Shown here piece after piece: positions 26,119-35,393 of a stretch of 64,000 bases of DNA (positions within the stretch are counted from its first letter, which is position 1; each line of letters starts with the position of its first letter). The translations under genes were made by a program, and so were the position numbers. Below the pieces are notes generated by a model that was given only the letters and a program-made list of their open reading frames with translations, was not told the origin of the DNA and did not search any database. The DNA lies in NCBI GenBank assembly GCA_965222695.1, contig OZ244967.1, positions 744,001 through 808,000 on the forward strand, given 5' to 3'. Origin of the DNA: UBA7957 sp965222695 (GTDB lineage: Bacteria > Pseudomonadota > Gammaproteobacteria > Granulosicoccales > Granulosicoccaceae).

Positions 26119-26961
26119 TCAGGAGGACTTATCGCGCTTGCCGTTCAGCGCCAGTTGCGCACGTTCCAGGCTGTGCGTCAGTTCCGGCCCTCTTCTGAGG
26201 GCTACACCGGCGGCAAGCACATCAATAATGACCAGATGAGGCAAACGGGAAGTAACGGGTTTATAGATATCGCCCTTCGCCATATCGTCTACACCGAGAA
26301 CGATTGAACAGCGTTTTGCGAGTTCAGAACGGTTCGGTGTAATGGCGAGAACTTTACTGCCACGTTCGACAGCAATCTCAACGCTGCGAATAATGTCCTC
26401 GGAACAGCCGGATTGAGAGATTGCTACGACAACACATTCGGGCCTGAGCAGCGATGCCGCGACCCGGTGAATCTGCGGATCCGTGTAGGCCACCACATTG
26501 CAGCCGAGCGGAAAAAACTTGTGTTGGGCATCGAGTGCAATAAAGCCGGATGCTCCCTGACCGTAAAATTCGATTCTGTCCGCCCCGGACAGTAGGTCTA
26601 TGGCTTGTTGCAGTGTTCCTGTGTTGATCAGGTTGCGTGCCCGCATCAAAGCGGCAATCGAGCTATCAAATATTTTGCCGGAGAAATCAGCAGTCTGGTC
26701 GTCCGGCAAGACTTCGCGATGAAAATATCGCACGCCGCTGGCCAGATCCTGTGCCAGATGGAGCTTAAAGTCCTGGTACCCGTCGAATCCCAATGCGCGA
26801 CAGAAACGAATTACCGTGGGTTCGCTCACGCCGACTTTGCCGGCCAGTACCGCAATAGACTGTTTGACGACGGCATTCGGACTGGAAAGTACGACATCAG
26901 CGACCTTCTGCTCCGATTTACGCAGCTCCGATTTCATCGCTTCAATTCTATTCAATAACAT
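26119..26961 (-). CDS. hexR: RpiR-family transcriptional regulator (HexR-like)
   Basis: 280 residues. N-terminal HTH_6 domain (1-77): LRKSEQKVADVVLSSPNAVV and VGVSEPTVIRFCRALGFDGYQDFKLHL. C-terminal SIS sugar-isomerase-like domain (about 125-255): IEFYGQGASGFIALDAQHKFFPLG, VVAISQSGCSEDIIR, VLAITPNRSELAKR. HexR binds 2-keto-3-deoxy-6-phosphogluconate and regulates central carbon genes. Here the gene stands inside the mal region with palindromes before it, malQ, lamB and malK, so it may control glucan uptake. Whether it is the true HexR ortholog or a mal-dedicated paralog needs a genome search. Confidence 0.85.
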   Translation of the reverse strand: MLLNRIEAMKSELRKSEQKVADVVLSSPNAVVKQSIAVLAGKVGVSEPTVIRFCRALGFDGYQDFKLHLAQDLASGVRYFHREVLPDDQTADFSGKIFDSSIAALMRARNLINTGTLQQAIDLLSGADRIEFYGQGASGFIALDAQHKFFPLGCNVVAYTDPQIHRVAASLLRPECVVVAISQSGCSEDIIRSVEIAVERGSKVLAITPNRSELAKRCSIVLGVDDMAKGDIYKPVTSRLPHLVIIDVLAAGVALRRGPELTHSLERAQLALNGKRDKSS

Positions 26962-27012
26962 ATCGCTAAATTTCGATGACGGAAAAAACCAACCAATGGC
27001 TCAGTGCTTTAT

Positions 27013-27027
27013 TGTAGGTAAACTACA
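27013..27027. promoter_or_regulatory. HexR/RpiR-like operator, regulator upstream region
   Basis: TGTAGGTAAACTACA is a perfect palindrome, 52 bp upstream of the RpiR gene. Suggests autoregulation. Confidence 0.6.
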
Positions 27028-27289
27028 ACTGTATGTGAAGCCGGCAATACTCTATTAATCGGTCTCAAGTTCTTGTGTTTTAGCAATTTATCATGAGAAA
27101 CGGAACGTGTAGTCCGACTCTTACGGGAGATTTGCATAATCCGACTACAAAAGTCTGGAGTTTTCAGGGTCCGTGCGGACGGTTGATAATGATTCCCGAC
27201 CTGGTCCGCTACAGATATGGCAAAAAATACCAATATGGGCAGTGCCTGTCCCGCTGAATAACAACAAAGTATGCTGATTTAGTAAAATT

Positions 27290-27319
27290 TGTAGTTCAGC
27301 TACTTTGTAATAGATTACA
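27290..27319. promoter_or_regulatory. pair of HexR/RpiR-like palindromes
   Basis: TGTAGTTCAGCTACT (27290-27304) and TGTAATAGATTACA (27306-27319, one base shorter) stand side by side in the 524-bp divergent region between the regulator and malK. Confidence 0.45.
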
Positions 27320-27424
27320 TTATATTTTTTATTTATCTTAATGAAAAAAAGCAATTTTTATTAAGATTATCTTTTTATTTCATAAAATAATTCAAATGAT
27401 CTCTTGCTGATTGAGCGTTTTTTT

Positions 27425-27439
27425 TGTATTTTTACTACA
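27425..27439. promoter_or_regulatory. HexR/RpiR-type operator, malK
   Basis: TGTATTTTTACTACA differs from the palindrome TGTAGTTTTACTACA at one base. It lies 47 bp upstream of the malK start. Confidence 0.6.
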
Positions 27440-27485
27440 TATCAACTCAACCCCTGTAGTCACTGAGCTGAGAGACAATCGCGCG

Positions 27486-28604
27486 ATGGCGGAACTTACC
27501 CTGACGAACGTTAGTAAATCCTTTGGCAAAGTCGACGTGATCAATGACGTCAATATTGATATCAAAGACAGTGAGTTTGTGGTCTTTGTCGGTCCGTCAG
27601 GCTGCGGTAAGTCAACACTGCTCAGATTGATTGCCGGGCTGGAGGAAGTCACGTCCGGGGAGATCGCCATTGCGGGAACACGTGTAAACGATCTCCCTCC
27701 GTCCGAGCGGAATATCGCCATGGTCTTTCAATCCTATGCGCTGTATCCGCATATGTCGGTTGAACAAAACATGGGATTCGGCTTGAAACTGAATCGTGTT
27801 GCACCCGCCGAGATTAAAAAACGGGTCGATCACGCGGCGAAAATTCTGCAGATAGAGAAGCTATTGGACCGCAAACCCAAGGCCTTGTCCGGTGGACAAA
27901 GGCAAAGGGTGGCCATAGGCCGGGCAATAGTGACCGAGCCTGAGGTGTTTTTATTCGATGAGCCTTTATCGAATCTGGATGCTGCACTCAGAGTACAGAT
28001 GCGTATCGAAATCACCAAGCTTCACAAGGATCTGAATACAACCATTATCTACGTCACTCACGATCAAATCGAAGCCATGACCATGGCGGATAAAATCGTT
28101 GTCTTGAGCGCTGGTCTGGTAGAACAGATCGGTTCCCCGATGGAGCTGTATCAAACGCCGAGAAACCTCTTTGTGGCCGGTTTTATAGGATCACCCAAGA
28201 TGAATTTCATTCGCAGCGAACTCGATTCGGTGGGTGAAAATGAAACCGTTGTGAAGGCCCCTGGCGGCAAGATACGGGCGGCGGTAAATACCCGCGGTGC
28301 AAATCAGGGAGAACGGGTGATTCTCGGCGTTCGCCCCGAACATATGCGCTTGCGTCTGCAGGAGGGCGACGATTGCCTCGAAGGCGAGGTTTTGCTGGTT
28401 GAGCATCTGGGGGATGAAACCCTGACATATTTGCGGATTGAGGGTGCTGATGAGAATGTCATTGTCCGGGAAGAGGGACTGTATTCGAAGGTCAAGGCGG
28501 GTGATGTAGTGCAGGTCGGTGTGCCCGTGAATCAATGCTACCTTTTCGATTCGGACGGTCACGCCTTCGATCGGCTGATTAATACTAGGGTGGAAGTCGC
28601 ATGA
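27486..28604 (+). CDS. malK: maltose/maltodextrin ABC transporter ATPase
   Basis: 372 residues from ATG 27486 (MAELTLTNVSKSFGKVDVI); the upstream extension to 27411 has no start context. Walker A GPSGCGKST (about 36-44), Q-loop VFQSYALYPHM, signature LSGGQRQRVA, Walker B LFDEPLSNLD, switch YVTHDQIEAM. From about 235 a TOBE regulatory domain begins. This is the classic MalK length. First gene of malK-malE-malF-malG. A TGTAnnnnnnCTACA palindrome lies upstream. Confidence 0.94.
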   Translation: MAELTLTNVSKSFGKVDVINDVNIDIKDSEFVVFVGPSGCGKSTLLRLIAGLEEVTSGEIAIAGTRVNDLPPSERNIAMVFQSYALYPHMSVEQNMGFGLKLNRVAPAEIKKRVDHAAKILQIEKLLDRKPKALSGGQRQRVAIGRAIVTEPEVFLFDEPLSNLDAALRVQMRIEITKLHKDLNTTIIYVTHDQIEAMTMADKIVVLSAGLVEQIGSPMELYQTPRNLFVAGFIGSPKMNFIRSELDSVGENETVVKAPGGKIRAAVNTRGANQGERVILGVRPEHMRLRLQEGDDCLEGEVLLVEHLGDETLTYLRIEGADENVIVREEGLYSKVKAGDVVQVGVPVNQCYLFDSDGHAFDRLINTRVEVA

Positions 28605-28659
28605 ATTGTCCAGACCTTCCACTGCTAAAAGAAAGAGTCACTTCAAAAGGAGCCAATAA

Positions 28660-29862
28660 ATGAGTAGTACATTTAGACGAATTTTCAAATCCTTTGCCGT
28701 GGGGACACTGAGCGTTTTAATCAGCGTACCTGTACTGCAAGCGGAAGAGGGTAAGCTCACCGTTTGGATTAATGGGGACAAAGGTTACAACGGTCTGCAG
28801 GCAGTCGGTGATAAATTCGCCGAGGAGACAGGTATTGCAGTTACCGTCGAACATCCGGAAGACGCACCCAATAAGTTTCAGCAGGCCGCTGCAGCCGGCA
28901 AGGGACCGGATATCTGGATCTGGGCTCACGATCGCCTTGGTGAATGGGTTGACGGTGGACTCCTGTCGCCAATTGAACCGTCTGGCGCGATCAAGGACGG
29001 TATAGAGGAAACCGGCTGGAATGCCTTTACCTATGGCGGCAAAACATGGGGTTACCCGCTTTCATTCGAAGCGGTCGGCCTGATTTATAACAAAGACTTA
29101 GTGCCTGAACCGCCTAAGACTTTCGAAGAAATTTTCGAGATTGACAAAAAACTCTCCGAGCAGGGCAAAAAGGCAATTCTTTGGGATTACAACAACACTT
29201 ACTTCACCTGGGGACTATTAGCAGCCAATGGTGGTTATCCCTTCGGCCAGGACGATAAGGGCGACTATGTCGCTTCCGATGTGGGCGTGAACAACGAGGG
29301 AGCTCTAAAAGGTGCCAATATGCTTGCCAAGCTCATTTCTGAAGACGTCATGCCGCGCGGCGCGTCCTATGCTGATATGGAAGCGGGCGTCAGCAAAGGG
29401 GATATTGCAATGATGATTAACGGTCCGTGGGCCTGGAGTAATCTGAAAAAGAGTAAAATCAATTTCGGCGTTGCACCTATTCCATCCATAGACGGTGAGC
29501 AGGGTAAACCCTTTGTCGGTGTGATGGGGGCGATGATTAACCGCTCCAGCCCCGATAAAGATATAGCCATCGAATTTATCGAGAACTATATGGCAAAGCC
29601 CGACGGTTTGAAGATGATCAATGATGATGTACCCCTGGGCGCTGTAGCGAACAAGGAATTCTTCAAAGAACTGGAAAACGATGAAAATATCAAGGCGACC
29701 ATGGAAAATGCCAAGTTAGGCAGGCCTATGCCTAGCAACAAGGAGATGGGCCGATTCTGGTCGGCCATGGCTTCCGCCCTGGAAAATATCACTCAGGGGC
29801 GTTTAACGCCGGAAGAAGGGCTTAACGCCGCGGCTGATCGGATTAAGGCCGCCAGTCAGTAA
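28660..29862 (+). CDS. malE: maltose/maltodextrin-binding protein
   Basis: 400 residues with signal peptide (SVLISVPVLQA|EEGKLTVWINGDKGYNG). The start of the mature chain and GPDIWIWAHDRLGEWVDGGLL, YPLSFEAVGLIYNKDLVPEPP, WGLLAANGGYPF, and the C-terminal GRPMPSNKEMGRFWSAM are typical of MalE. Periplasmic receptor for maltodextrins. AAAGGAG precedes the start. It follows malK by 55 bp and is followed by malF after 18 bp. Confidence 0.94.
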   Translation: MSSTFRRIFKSFAVGTLSVLISVPVLQAEEGKLTVWINGDKGYNGLQAVGDKFAEETGIAVTVEHPEDAPNKFQQAAAAGKGPDIWIWAHDRLGEWVDGGLLSPIEPSGAIKDGIEETGWNAFTYGGKTWGYPLSFEAVGLIYNKDLVPEPPKTFEEIFEIDKKLSEQGKKAILWDYNNTYFTWGLLAANGGYPFGQDDKGDYVASDVGVNNEGALKGANMLAKLISEDVMPRGASYADMEAGVSKGDIAMMINGPWAWSNLKKSKINFGVAPIPSIDGEQGKPFVGVMGAMINRSSPDKDIAIEFIENYMAKPDGLKMINDDVPLGAVANKEFFKELENDENIKATMENAKLGRPMPSNKEMGRFWSAMASALENITQGRLTPEEGLNAAADRIKAASQ

Positions 29863-29880
29863 ACGGAAAACGCGCAAACC

Positions 29881-31482
29881 TTGTCGGCGGCATATCATTT
29901 GCCGCTGACGACGACCCGCAGCCACCCGAATGTATCGATAAAAGAATTGCCCGTGAATCAACAACTATCTGCTAATTACGTTAAATGGGGCCTAACAGCG
30001 CTTTCGGCACTTATCGCCCTCTATATTGTGACGATGATTTTCCTTACCGGGCAGATTGTGCTTGGTGCGGCTGTTCTGGCGGGTATCAGCCTTGCTTTCT
30101 ATGTGTATCTCTCAGGTTCAGGACATAACTATCGGTACCTTTTTCCCGGATTGGCCGGCATCGCCGTTTTTGTGGTTTTTCCGCTGATTTACACTGTCTG
30201 GGTCGGTTTTACCAACTACAGTTCGACGCATTTGCTGACCTTCGAACGCGCCATGGATTACTTCCTTGAGGAGACTTACCGTGTTGAAGGCGAGGACTAT
30301 AGCTTCAGTGCGCACCGGGATGCTGAAGGTTTTCGCTTGTTACTCGATTCCGGCAAGGGGCATAAATATATTACACCTGTGCTGCCTCTGACCAGCACCG
30401 ATTCGCGGCAGATTGAAGCCTTGGCCCTGGACATTTCGGGATTTAGTCCCGCTGAGCCCTTGCCCATTCGCGATGTGATTCAGCGGCGCAACAGTTTGAA
30501 GGCGCTTGAAATCAGTTTACCCGACGGTTCGATTGCACGCATGACAGGCTTGCGCGGATTTGCGCCGCAAGAGCAGCGCTTTGTTCGCAATCCGGATAAT
30601 ACATTGACGGATAAACAAACCGGTGACGTGCTTAGCCCGAATATGGAGACCGGTTTTTTCGAAAATCAACACAACGAAGTGGTGCCGCCGGGTTTTCGTG
30701 TCAATATAGGTGCGGATAATTTTATGCGGATATTTACCGATAAGGAATTTCAGGGGCCTTTCATCCGTATCTTTATCTGGACTGTGGTTTTTGCCGGGCT
30801 CACCGTATTTTTTACTTTGGTCGTAGGTTCGGTGCTTGCAGTATTATTGAGCTGGGAGGCCTTGCGTTTCCGTGGTTTCTACCGATTGCTGCTGTTTTTA
30901 CCTTATGCGGTTCCGGGTTTTATTTCGATTCTCGTATTTAAGGGACTATTCAACGAAAATTTCGGCGAAATCAATTTGATCCTGAACCAGTTGTTCGGAA
31001 TAAAGCCGCACTGGTTCAGTGATCCCGTTCTTGCCAAGACCATGTTGCTGATCGTCAATACCTGGCTCGGTTATCCCTATATCATGGTACTTTGCATGGG
31101 TCTTTTGAAATCCATTCCCAGCGACCTCTATGAAGCGTCGGCGATTGCAGGCGCCGGTCCGATTACCAATTTTTTCAAGATAACGGCCCCACTGATCGTA
31201 AAACCGCTGACACCGCTTCTGATTGCATCCTTTGCCTTTAATTTCAACAATTTTGTACTGATAGCATTATTGACCGGTGGTCGGCCGGATTTCCTCGGCA
31301 CCAAAATTCCGGCGGGCACTACCGATATACTCGTCAGTTACACTTACCGGATCGCCTTTGAGGATTCCGGCAAAGACTTCGGTTTGGCCGGAGCGATCGC
31401 CACAGTGATCTTTATCATGGTTGCGATACTGGCGGTTTTTCAGCTGCGTTACAGCAATATTAATGCGGAGCAGGCAAAGTGA
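29881..31482 (+). CDS. malF: maltose ABC transporter permease MalF
   Basis: 533 residues with the first in-frame start TTG at 29881; GTG at 29953 (VNQQLSANYVK) is the alternative start, giving 509 residues, nearer MalF of enteric bacteria. It has the MalF-specific large periplasmic loop (about 110-290) between membrane segments 3 and 4, where MalE docks, and the EAA loop DLYEASAIAGAGPITNFFKITAPL around 415-440. The true N-terminus needs proteomics. Confidence 0.93.
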   Translation: MSAAYHLPLTTTRSHPNVSIKELPVNQQLSANYVKWGLTALSALIALYIVTMIFLTGQIVLGAAVLAGISLAFYVYLSGSGHNYRYLFPGLAGIAVFVVFPLIYTVWVGFTNYSSTHLLTFERAMDYFLEETYRVEGEDYSFSAHRDAEGFRLLLDSGKGHKYITPVLPLTSTDSRQIEALALDISGFSPAEPLPIRDVIQRRNSLKALEISLPDGSIARMTGLRGFAPQEQRFVRNPDNTLTDKQTGDVLSPNMETGFFENQHNEVVPPGFRVNIGADNFMRIFTDKEFQGPFIRIFIWTVVFAGLTVFFTLVVGSVLAVLLSWEALRFRGFYRLLLFLPYAVPGFISILVFKGLFNENFGEINLILNQLFGIKPHWFSDPVLAKTMLLIVNTWLGYPYIMVLCMGLLKSIPSDLYEASAIAGAGPITNFFKITAPLIVKPLTPLLIASFAFNFNNFVLIALLTGGRPDFLGTKIPAGTTDILVSYTYRIAFEDSGKDFGLAGAIATVIFIMVAILAVFQLRYSNINAEQAK

Positions 31483-31594
31483 GGGTATTACGGCTTGCTC
31501 TTTCAGACCGGCTTTATGATGATGCTCTACAGTTTATGATTGCTCCATGCGTTGCGGAGCATTACCTTCGGCTGATCAAAACGAGGTTATTCCA

Positions 31595-32485
31595 ATGGCA
31601 GTGGTCTTAGGCAAATCTCACCGCTGGCGTTTAATCGCAGCGCATATCGGCATCATCGTGTTTATTGCGATCATTATGTTTCCCTTTCTGATGATCGTAT
31701 CGATCTCGTTGCGCTCCGGCAACTTTGCCGCAGGCAGTATCATTCCCGAACAGATCAGTTTTGAACACTGGAAACTGGCACTGGGCATATCTTATATTGA
31801 TGCTGACGGCGAATTGGTGAAACCGCCTTTTCCCGTATTGTTGTGGCTATGGAACTCGATCAAGGTGGCATTTATATCGGCGGGGATTATTCTTGCGTTG
31901 TCAACCACGGCTGCTTATGCCTTTGCCCGCCTTAAATTCCGCTTCAAAAAGTCTATACTCAATTCTATCCTGCTGTTGCAGATGTTTCCTGCCGTACTGG
32001 CGCTGGTGGCGATTTTTACGATTTTCGAGACTATAGGGACCTATATCCCCTGGCTGGGTATAGATAGCCACGGCGGATTGATTCTCGCTTATGTCGGCGG
32101 CATAGCGCTGCATATCTGGACCATCAAAGGTTATTTCGACACCATACCGGTTGAAATCGAAGAGGCTGCAAAAGTCGATGGCGCCACGCCGCTTCAGGCC
32201 TTTCGATACGTGCTGTTACCTATGGCGGTACCGATTCTCGCGGTAGTGTTCGTTCTTGCATTTATCGGTGCGATTATCGAGTATCCCGTGGCTTCCGTGT
32301 TGCTGCACCAGGAGGAGAATCTTACTCTGGCCGTGGGTTCAAAGTTTTTCCTGTATCAACAGAACTACCTTTGGGGTGACTTCGCGGCAGCGGCCATTTT
32401 AAGTGGTCTGCCGATTACACTGGTTTTTCTCCTGGCTCAGCGCTGGCTGGTATCGGGGCTTACCGCCGGAGGTGTTAAGGGGTAG
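31595..32485 (+). CDS. malG: maltose ABC transporter permease MalG
   Basis: 296 residues from ATG 31595, identical in length to the E. coli MalG class; ACGAGG is 9-14 bases before it. The 16-residue upstream extension to 31547 is out of family. Six membrane segments; EAA loop EIEEAAKVDGATPLQAFRYVLLPMAVP near residue 188-212. Ends in VSGLTAGGVKG, the usual MalG tail. Confidence 0.94.
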   Translation: MAVVLGKSHRWRLIAAHIGIIVFIAIIMFPFLMIVSISLRSGNFAAGSIIPEQISFEHWKLALGISYIDADGELVKPPFPVLLWLWNSIKVAFISAGIILALSTTAAYAFARLKFRFKKSILNSILLLQMFPAVLALVAIFTIFETIGTYIPWLGIDSHGGLILAYVGGIALHIWTIKGYFDTIPVEIEEAAKVDGATPLQAFRYVLLPMAVPILAVVFVLAFIGAIIEYPVASVLLHQEENLTLAVGSKFFLYQQNYLWGDFAAAAILSGLPITLVFLLAQRWLVSGLTAGGVKG

Positions 32486-32526
32486 GGTCTGGAACTCTCC
32501 TATGGTGTTGAGAGGACTGTTGAATC

Positions 32527-33156
32527 ATGAACAAACTCTGCCCCAAAATCATTCTGGAGGGGACACGCCTGACACATAAGACCGATATTGCATTAGCATT
32601 GAATGAACATCCGTGCATAGTCGGTCCGCGACGCTACAGATACCACTCTCCCGTTATTTCCGGGGAATGGTGTGCATTTACCAATGTTCCCTGGGGCAGA
32701 GGCCTGATCAATTTCAAGCCCGATGAGGAGGCGTTGGCATTGGAGACCTACGGTGTATGGATGCGCTTGTTTGAACTACAACGCTATTATTCTTGGATTA
32801 TCGACCGATTCCATATTTCCACCCGGCTTTATCAATTGCAAACCCATAACAAGGACTATGATTTTAGCTGGCTTGAAGAACGCTTAAACGCCGTCGGGTT
32901 CCAACTGATTTTCTGTACACGCCATCCAGACTCATTTTCCGATGCACGCGGTGAACGGCTGCGCGTATCGGGCAATCCGAGGCAGTACGATGATCTCAGC
33001 ATATTCGCGCAACAACAGGAAAAGATGCGGCTGATGATTGCGGAATCGTCGCTGCAAATGCTGGAAATCGATGTGACCGACGGTGATATTTCCCGGTGCT
33101 GTGATCAAATAGCCGATTGGATGGAGCAGAGAGGTGTATTGCATGCGTGGTATTAA
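32527..33156 (+). CDS. P-loop-like protein of unknown function
   Basis: 209 residues, 41 bp after malG with GAGAGGAC before the start, so likely the last gene of the maltose operon. KIILEGTRLTHKTDIALALN at residues 6-26 looks like a P-loop in which the usual GKS/T is HKT, as in degenerate thymidylate-kinase-like proteins. The rest has a kinase-like composition with conserved-looking YHSPVISGEWCAFTNVPWGRG and SWIIDRFHISTRLYQ, where IDRFH could be a Walker B/DRF-type motif. I place it as kinase-like but no substrate is known. Whether it still binds ATP is open. Confidence 0.65.
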   Translation: MNKLCPKIILEGTRLTHKTDIALALNEHPCIVGPRRYRYHSPVISGEWCAFTNVPWGRGLINFKPDEEALALETYGVWMRLFELQRYYSWIIDRFHISTRLYQLQTHNKDYDFSWLEERLNAVGFQLIFCTRHPDSFSDARGERLRVSGNPRQYDDLSIFAQQQEKMRLMIAESSLQMLEIDVTDGDISRCCDQIADWMEQRGVLHAWY

Positions 33157-33171
33157 TATGGAAGGCGGTAA

Positions 33172-33246
33172 TCGCTTGCAGGGCAGGCTCCTACGGGGTG
33201 GTGTGGTTGATCAGGGATTGTAGGGGCAAGGCGCCCTCGCGAGGGG
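33172..33246. repeat. REP-like pair
   Basis: CGCTTGCAGGGCAGGCTCCTACGGGG then TTGTAGGGGCAAGGCGCCCTCGCGAGGGG in inverted order, the same family as 16545-16616. Lies between the maltose operon and the decarboxylase gene. Confidence 0.62.
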
Positions 33247-33319
33247 ATCATTGGTGAAGAGCGTCGATAGATGCGCTAGACTGCATACTCCTCAATAGCG
33301 AAGAAAAGGATTCGACAAA

Positions 33320-34729
33320 ATGACCCCTATACCCTCCCGTCTGCTCGACAGGGATGAATTTGGCTATCCGGCTGATACCCTGGGCATGAGCCCGGAAGAT
33401 ATGCGCCGTTTGGGTTACAAAGTTGTTGATTTGGTGGTTGAGCGTCTGATGCGTAAAAATACCGAACCCGTTATTGTCTCCGGGCAAGCCGACCATCTGA
33501 TCGAACTGCTGGGCGGCCCCCTGCCTGAAGAAGCTTTGGACGCTGAAGAATCTCTTGATCTTCTTGCCCGGACCGTACTGACTCATCAGCAGCATGGCGA
33601 TCACCCACGATATTTTGCCCGAGTACCCGGGCCTTGTTCGTTTGCGGGTATTCTGGGCGAATGGATGGGAACCGGATTCAATACGATTTCTTCCACGTGG
33701 ACGGGGAGTTCGGGACCCTCGACGGTTGAGCTGATCAGTGTCGATTGGCTAAGGCAGATGATCGGATTGCCGGACCGGACCGAGGGCGTTCTGGTTTCCG
33801 GCGGGTCGATTGCGAATTTAACCGCATTCGCAACTGCAAGATCGGAGCTCGGTCCGGGTGTCGCCTATGTCACCGATCAGACTCACTCTTCCTTGTTGCG
33901 CAATCTGCTTGAATTGGGATTTCGCGATAGCTGTGTCAACGTACTTCCCAGTGATCGGTATCATCGTATGTCGACTGACTCTCTCAGGCAGGCCATTTCC
34001 AGGGATAAAAAAGCCGGTCTGCGTCCCTTGATGGTTATTGCAACTGCGGGTACTACCAATACGGGTGTAAGTGACCCCTTGGACGCCATCGCGGATATCT
34101 GTGAATCGGAAGCGATCTGGTTTCATATCGATGGCGCTTACGGAGCACCTGCCGCTGTCACCGAACAGGGCAGAGAGTATCTGCTTGGAATGGAGCGAGC
34201 GGATTCGCTGGTGCTGGATCCGCATAAGTGGTTTTTTCAGCCTTACGATATAGGCGCTTGCCTGGTTACCAGGCCGGGAGCGCTGGAGCGCTGTTTCTCC
34301 ATGTCACCGGAATATTTGAAGGATGTTCAGCCATCGCCGGGAGAGGTCAATTTATGCAACCGTAGTCTGGAGCTGACGCGCCGGTCACGGGCGCTGAAAC
34401 TTTGGATGTCGATTAGAACCTACGGTGCCGCGCAGTTTCGCAAGGCCGTGCAGCGAGGTATGGAACTCGCCGAGTTCGCCGAAGCGCGGCTGCGGGAACA
34501 GCCGGATGTTTGGGAAATCGTTACGCCCGCGCAGCTGGGCATTGTGTGCTTTGCGTTGAAAAATGACAAGCCTGGAGAGCATCAGGACAGGGCGCAGGCC
34601 CTGTCGGAATCCGGGTTCGCCTGTGTGTCCTCAACCATGCTTAAAGACCGCAGTGTACTGAGACTTTGCACGATTAATCCACTCACGACCGAGGATGATA
34701 TTGTTGAAACACTTTTGAGGTTGGGGTGA
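33320..34729 (+). CDS. group II PLP-dependent decarboxylase (aromatic/L-amino-acid type)
   Basis: 469 residues, full length for aromatic-amino-acid decarboxylases. PLP-binding lysine is Lys303 in LDPHKWFFQPYDIG. Other family positions: GDHPRYFARVPGP near 95, GVLVSGGSIANLTAFATAR at about 160-180, TAGTTNTGVSDPLDAI and FHIDGAYGAP, whose Asp contacts the cofactor ring. AAAGGA precedes the ATG. It could decarboxylate tyrosine, DOPA, tryptophan or another amino acid; substrate cannot be told from sequence. Monocistronic by position. Confidence 0.88.
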   Translation: MTPIPSRLLDRDEFGYPADTLGMSPEDMRRLGYKVVDLVVERLMRKNTEPVIVSGQADHLIELLGGPLPEEALDAEESLDLLARTVLTHQQHGDHPRYFARVPGPCSFAGILGEWMGTGFNTISSTWTGSSGPSTVELISVDWLRQMIGLPDRTEGVLVSGGSIANLTAFATARSELGPGVAYVTDQTHSSLLRNLLELGFRDSCVNVLPSDRYHRMSTDSLRQAISRDKKAGLRPLMVIATAGTTNTGVSDPLDAIADICESEAIWFHIDGAYGAPAAVTEQGREYLLGMERADSLVLDPHKWFFQPYDIGACLVTRPGALERCFSMSPEYLKDVQPSPGEVNLCNRSLELTRRSRALKLWMSIRTYGAAQFRKAVQRGMELAEFAEARLREQPDVWEIVTPAQLGIVCFALKNDKPGEHQDRAQALSESGFACVSSTMLKDRSVLRLCTINPLTTEDDIVETLLRLG

Positions 34730-34736
34730 AGGTCGT

Positions 34737-34767
34737 TAATCGCTCGCAGGGCGAGCTCCTACGGAGG
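34737..34767. repeat. REP-like element, single copy
   Basis: TAATCGCTCGCAGGGCGAGC then TCCTACGGAGG, a variant of the GCAGGGCAGGCTCCTACGGG unit at 33172. Stands in the gap between convergent genes. Confidence 0.5.
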
Positions 34768-34787
34768 TAGAGGTCATTGTGTTCAGG

Positions 34788-35393
34788 TCAGCGTCGGCCG
34801 CCTTCGCCACCTCTGCCGCCGCCGGGTCCATTGTGATCCCCACCGTTTTGTCCACGTCCGCCGCGATCATTACCGGCGTTTTTGCCGCTTCCTCCCTGGT
34901 CCCCGCCATGACGCCCGGAATTTCGCGCATCCGGGCCGCGGTTGCCGGCATCGGGTGATCTGCCATCCGTGCCGATTGCGCCAGGCCGCGGTTTGGAGCC
35001 TCGTAGTTCAAATTGTTTGCGTAACGCCTTCCGTCGCTCGGGGCTGAGTTTCTGAAAATCCTGATACAGCGAACGCAGCTCCTGTTTGCGTGACTCGTCC
35101 ATATTCTGAAACCGGTCAAATTGATTACGCAGTTCCTTTTTGTCGGATTCGGATAGTGACTTCCATCCGGAGAATCGTCTCTGCACCCGCATTCTTCCCT
35201 CCCTATCCAGTCTGTTCCAATATTCCAGGCCGCGAAGAATATTCCGCTTTCTCTGCTCTTCCAATGTATTCCAGTCAGATTCCAAGCTTTTCAGGGCATT
35301 CCGTTGCTCCGGATCGAGGTCGTCCCACTGTGTTGCGGCTTGTGTATTGCCGAATAAAAATATAAAAAGGAGTGCGATAAAAAATCTTTTCAT
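34788..35393 (-). CDS. DUF3106 protein with Gly/Arg-rich tail
   Basis: 201 residues. Signal peptide MKRFFIALLFIFLFGNTQA. The middle (about 25-130) has repeating short helices with W-x-x-L-x-x-x-[EQR] such as WDDLDPEQRNALKSL, YWNRLDREGRMRVQRRF and WKSLSESDKKELRNQF, the DUF3106 pattern. The last 70 residues are nearly all Gly, Arg, Asp, Asn. Last gene of the sigma-factor operon and overlaps its upstream neighbour by 4 bp. Exported; function unknown. Confidence 0.85.
   Translation of the reverse strand: MKRFFIALLFIFLFGNTQAATQWDDLDPEQRNALKSLESDWNTLEEQRKRNILRGLEYWNRLDREGRMRVQRRFSGWKSLSESDKKELRNQFDRFQNMDESRKQELRSLYQDFQKLSPERRKALRKQFELRGSKPRPGAIGTDGRSPDAGNRGPDARNSGRHGGDQGGSGKNAGNDRGGRGQNGGDHNGPGGGRGGEGGRR

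Larger units (their letters stand above)
26962..27485. other. divergent regulatory region, regulator-malK
   Basis: 524 bp, AT-rich, without a credible gene. It holds four RpiR-like palindromes (27013, 27290, 27306, 27425) and must contain the promoters of both the RpiR gene and the malKEFG operon. Confidence 0.6.
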
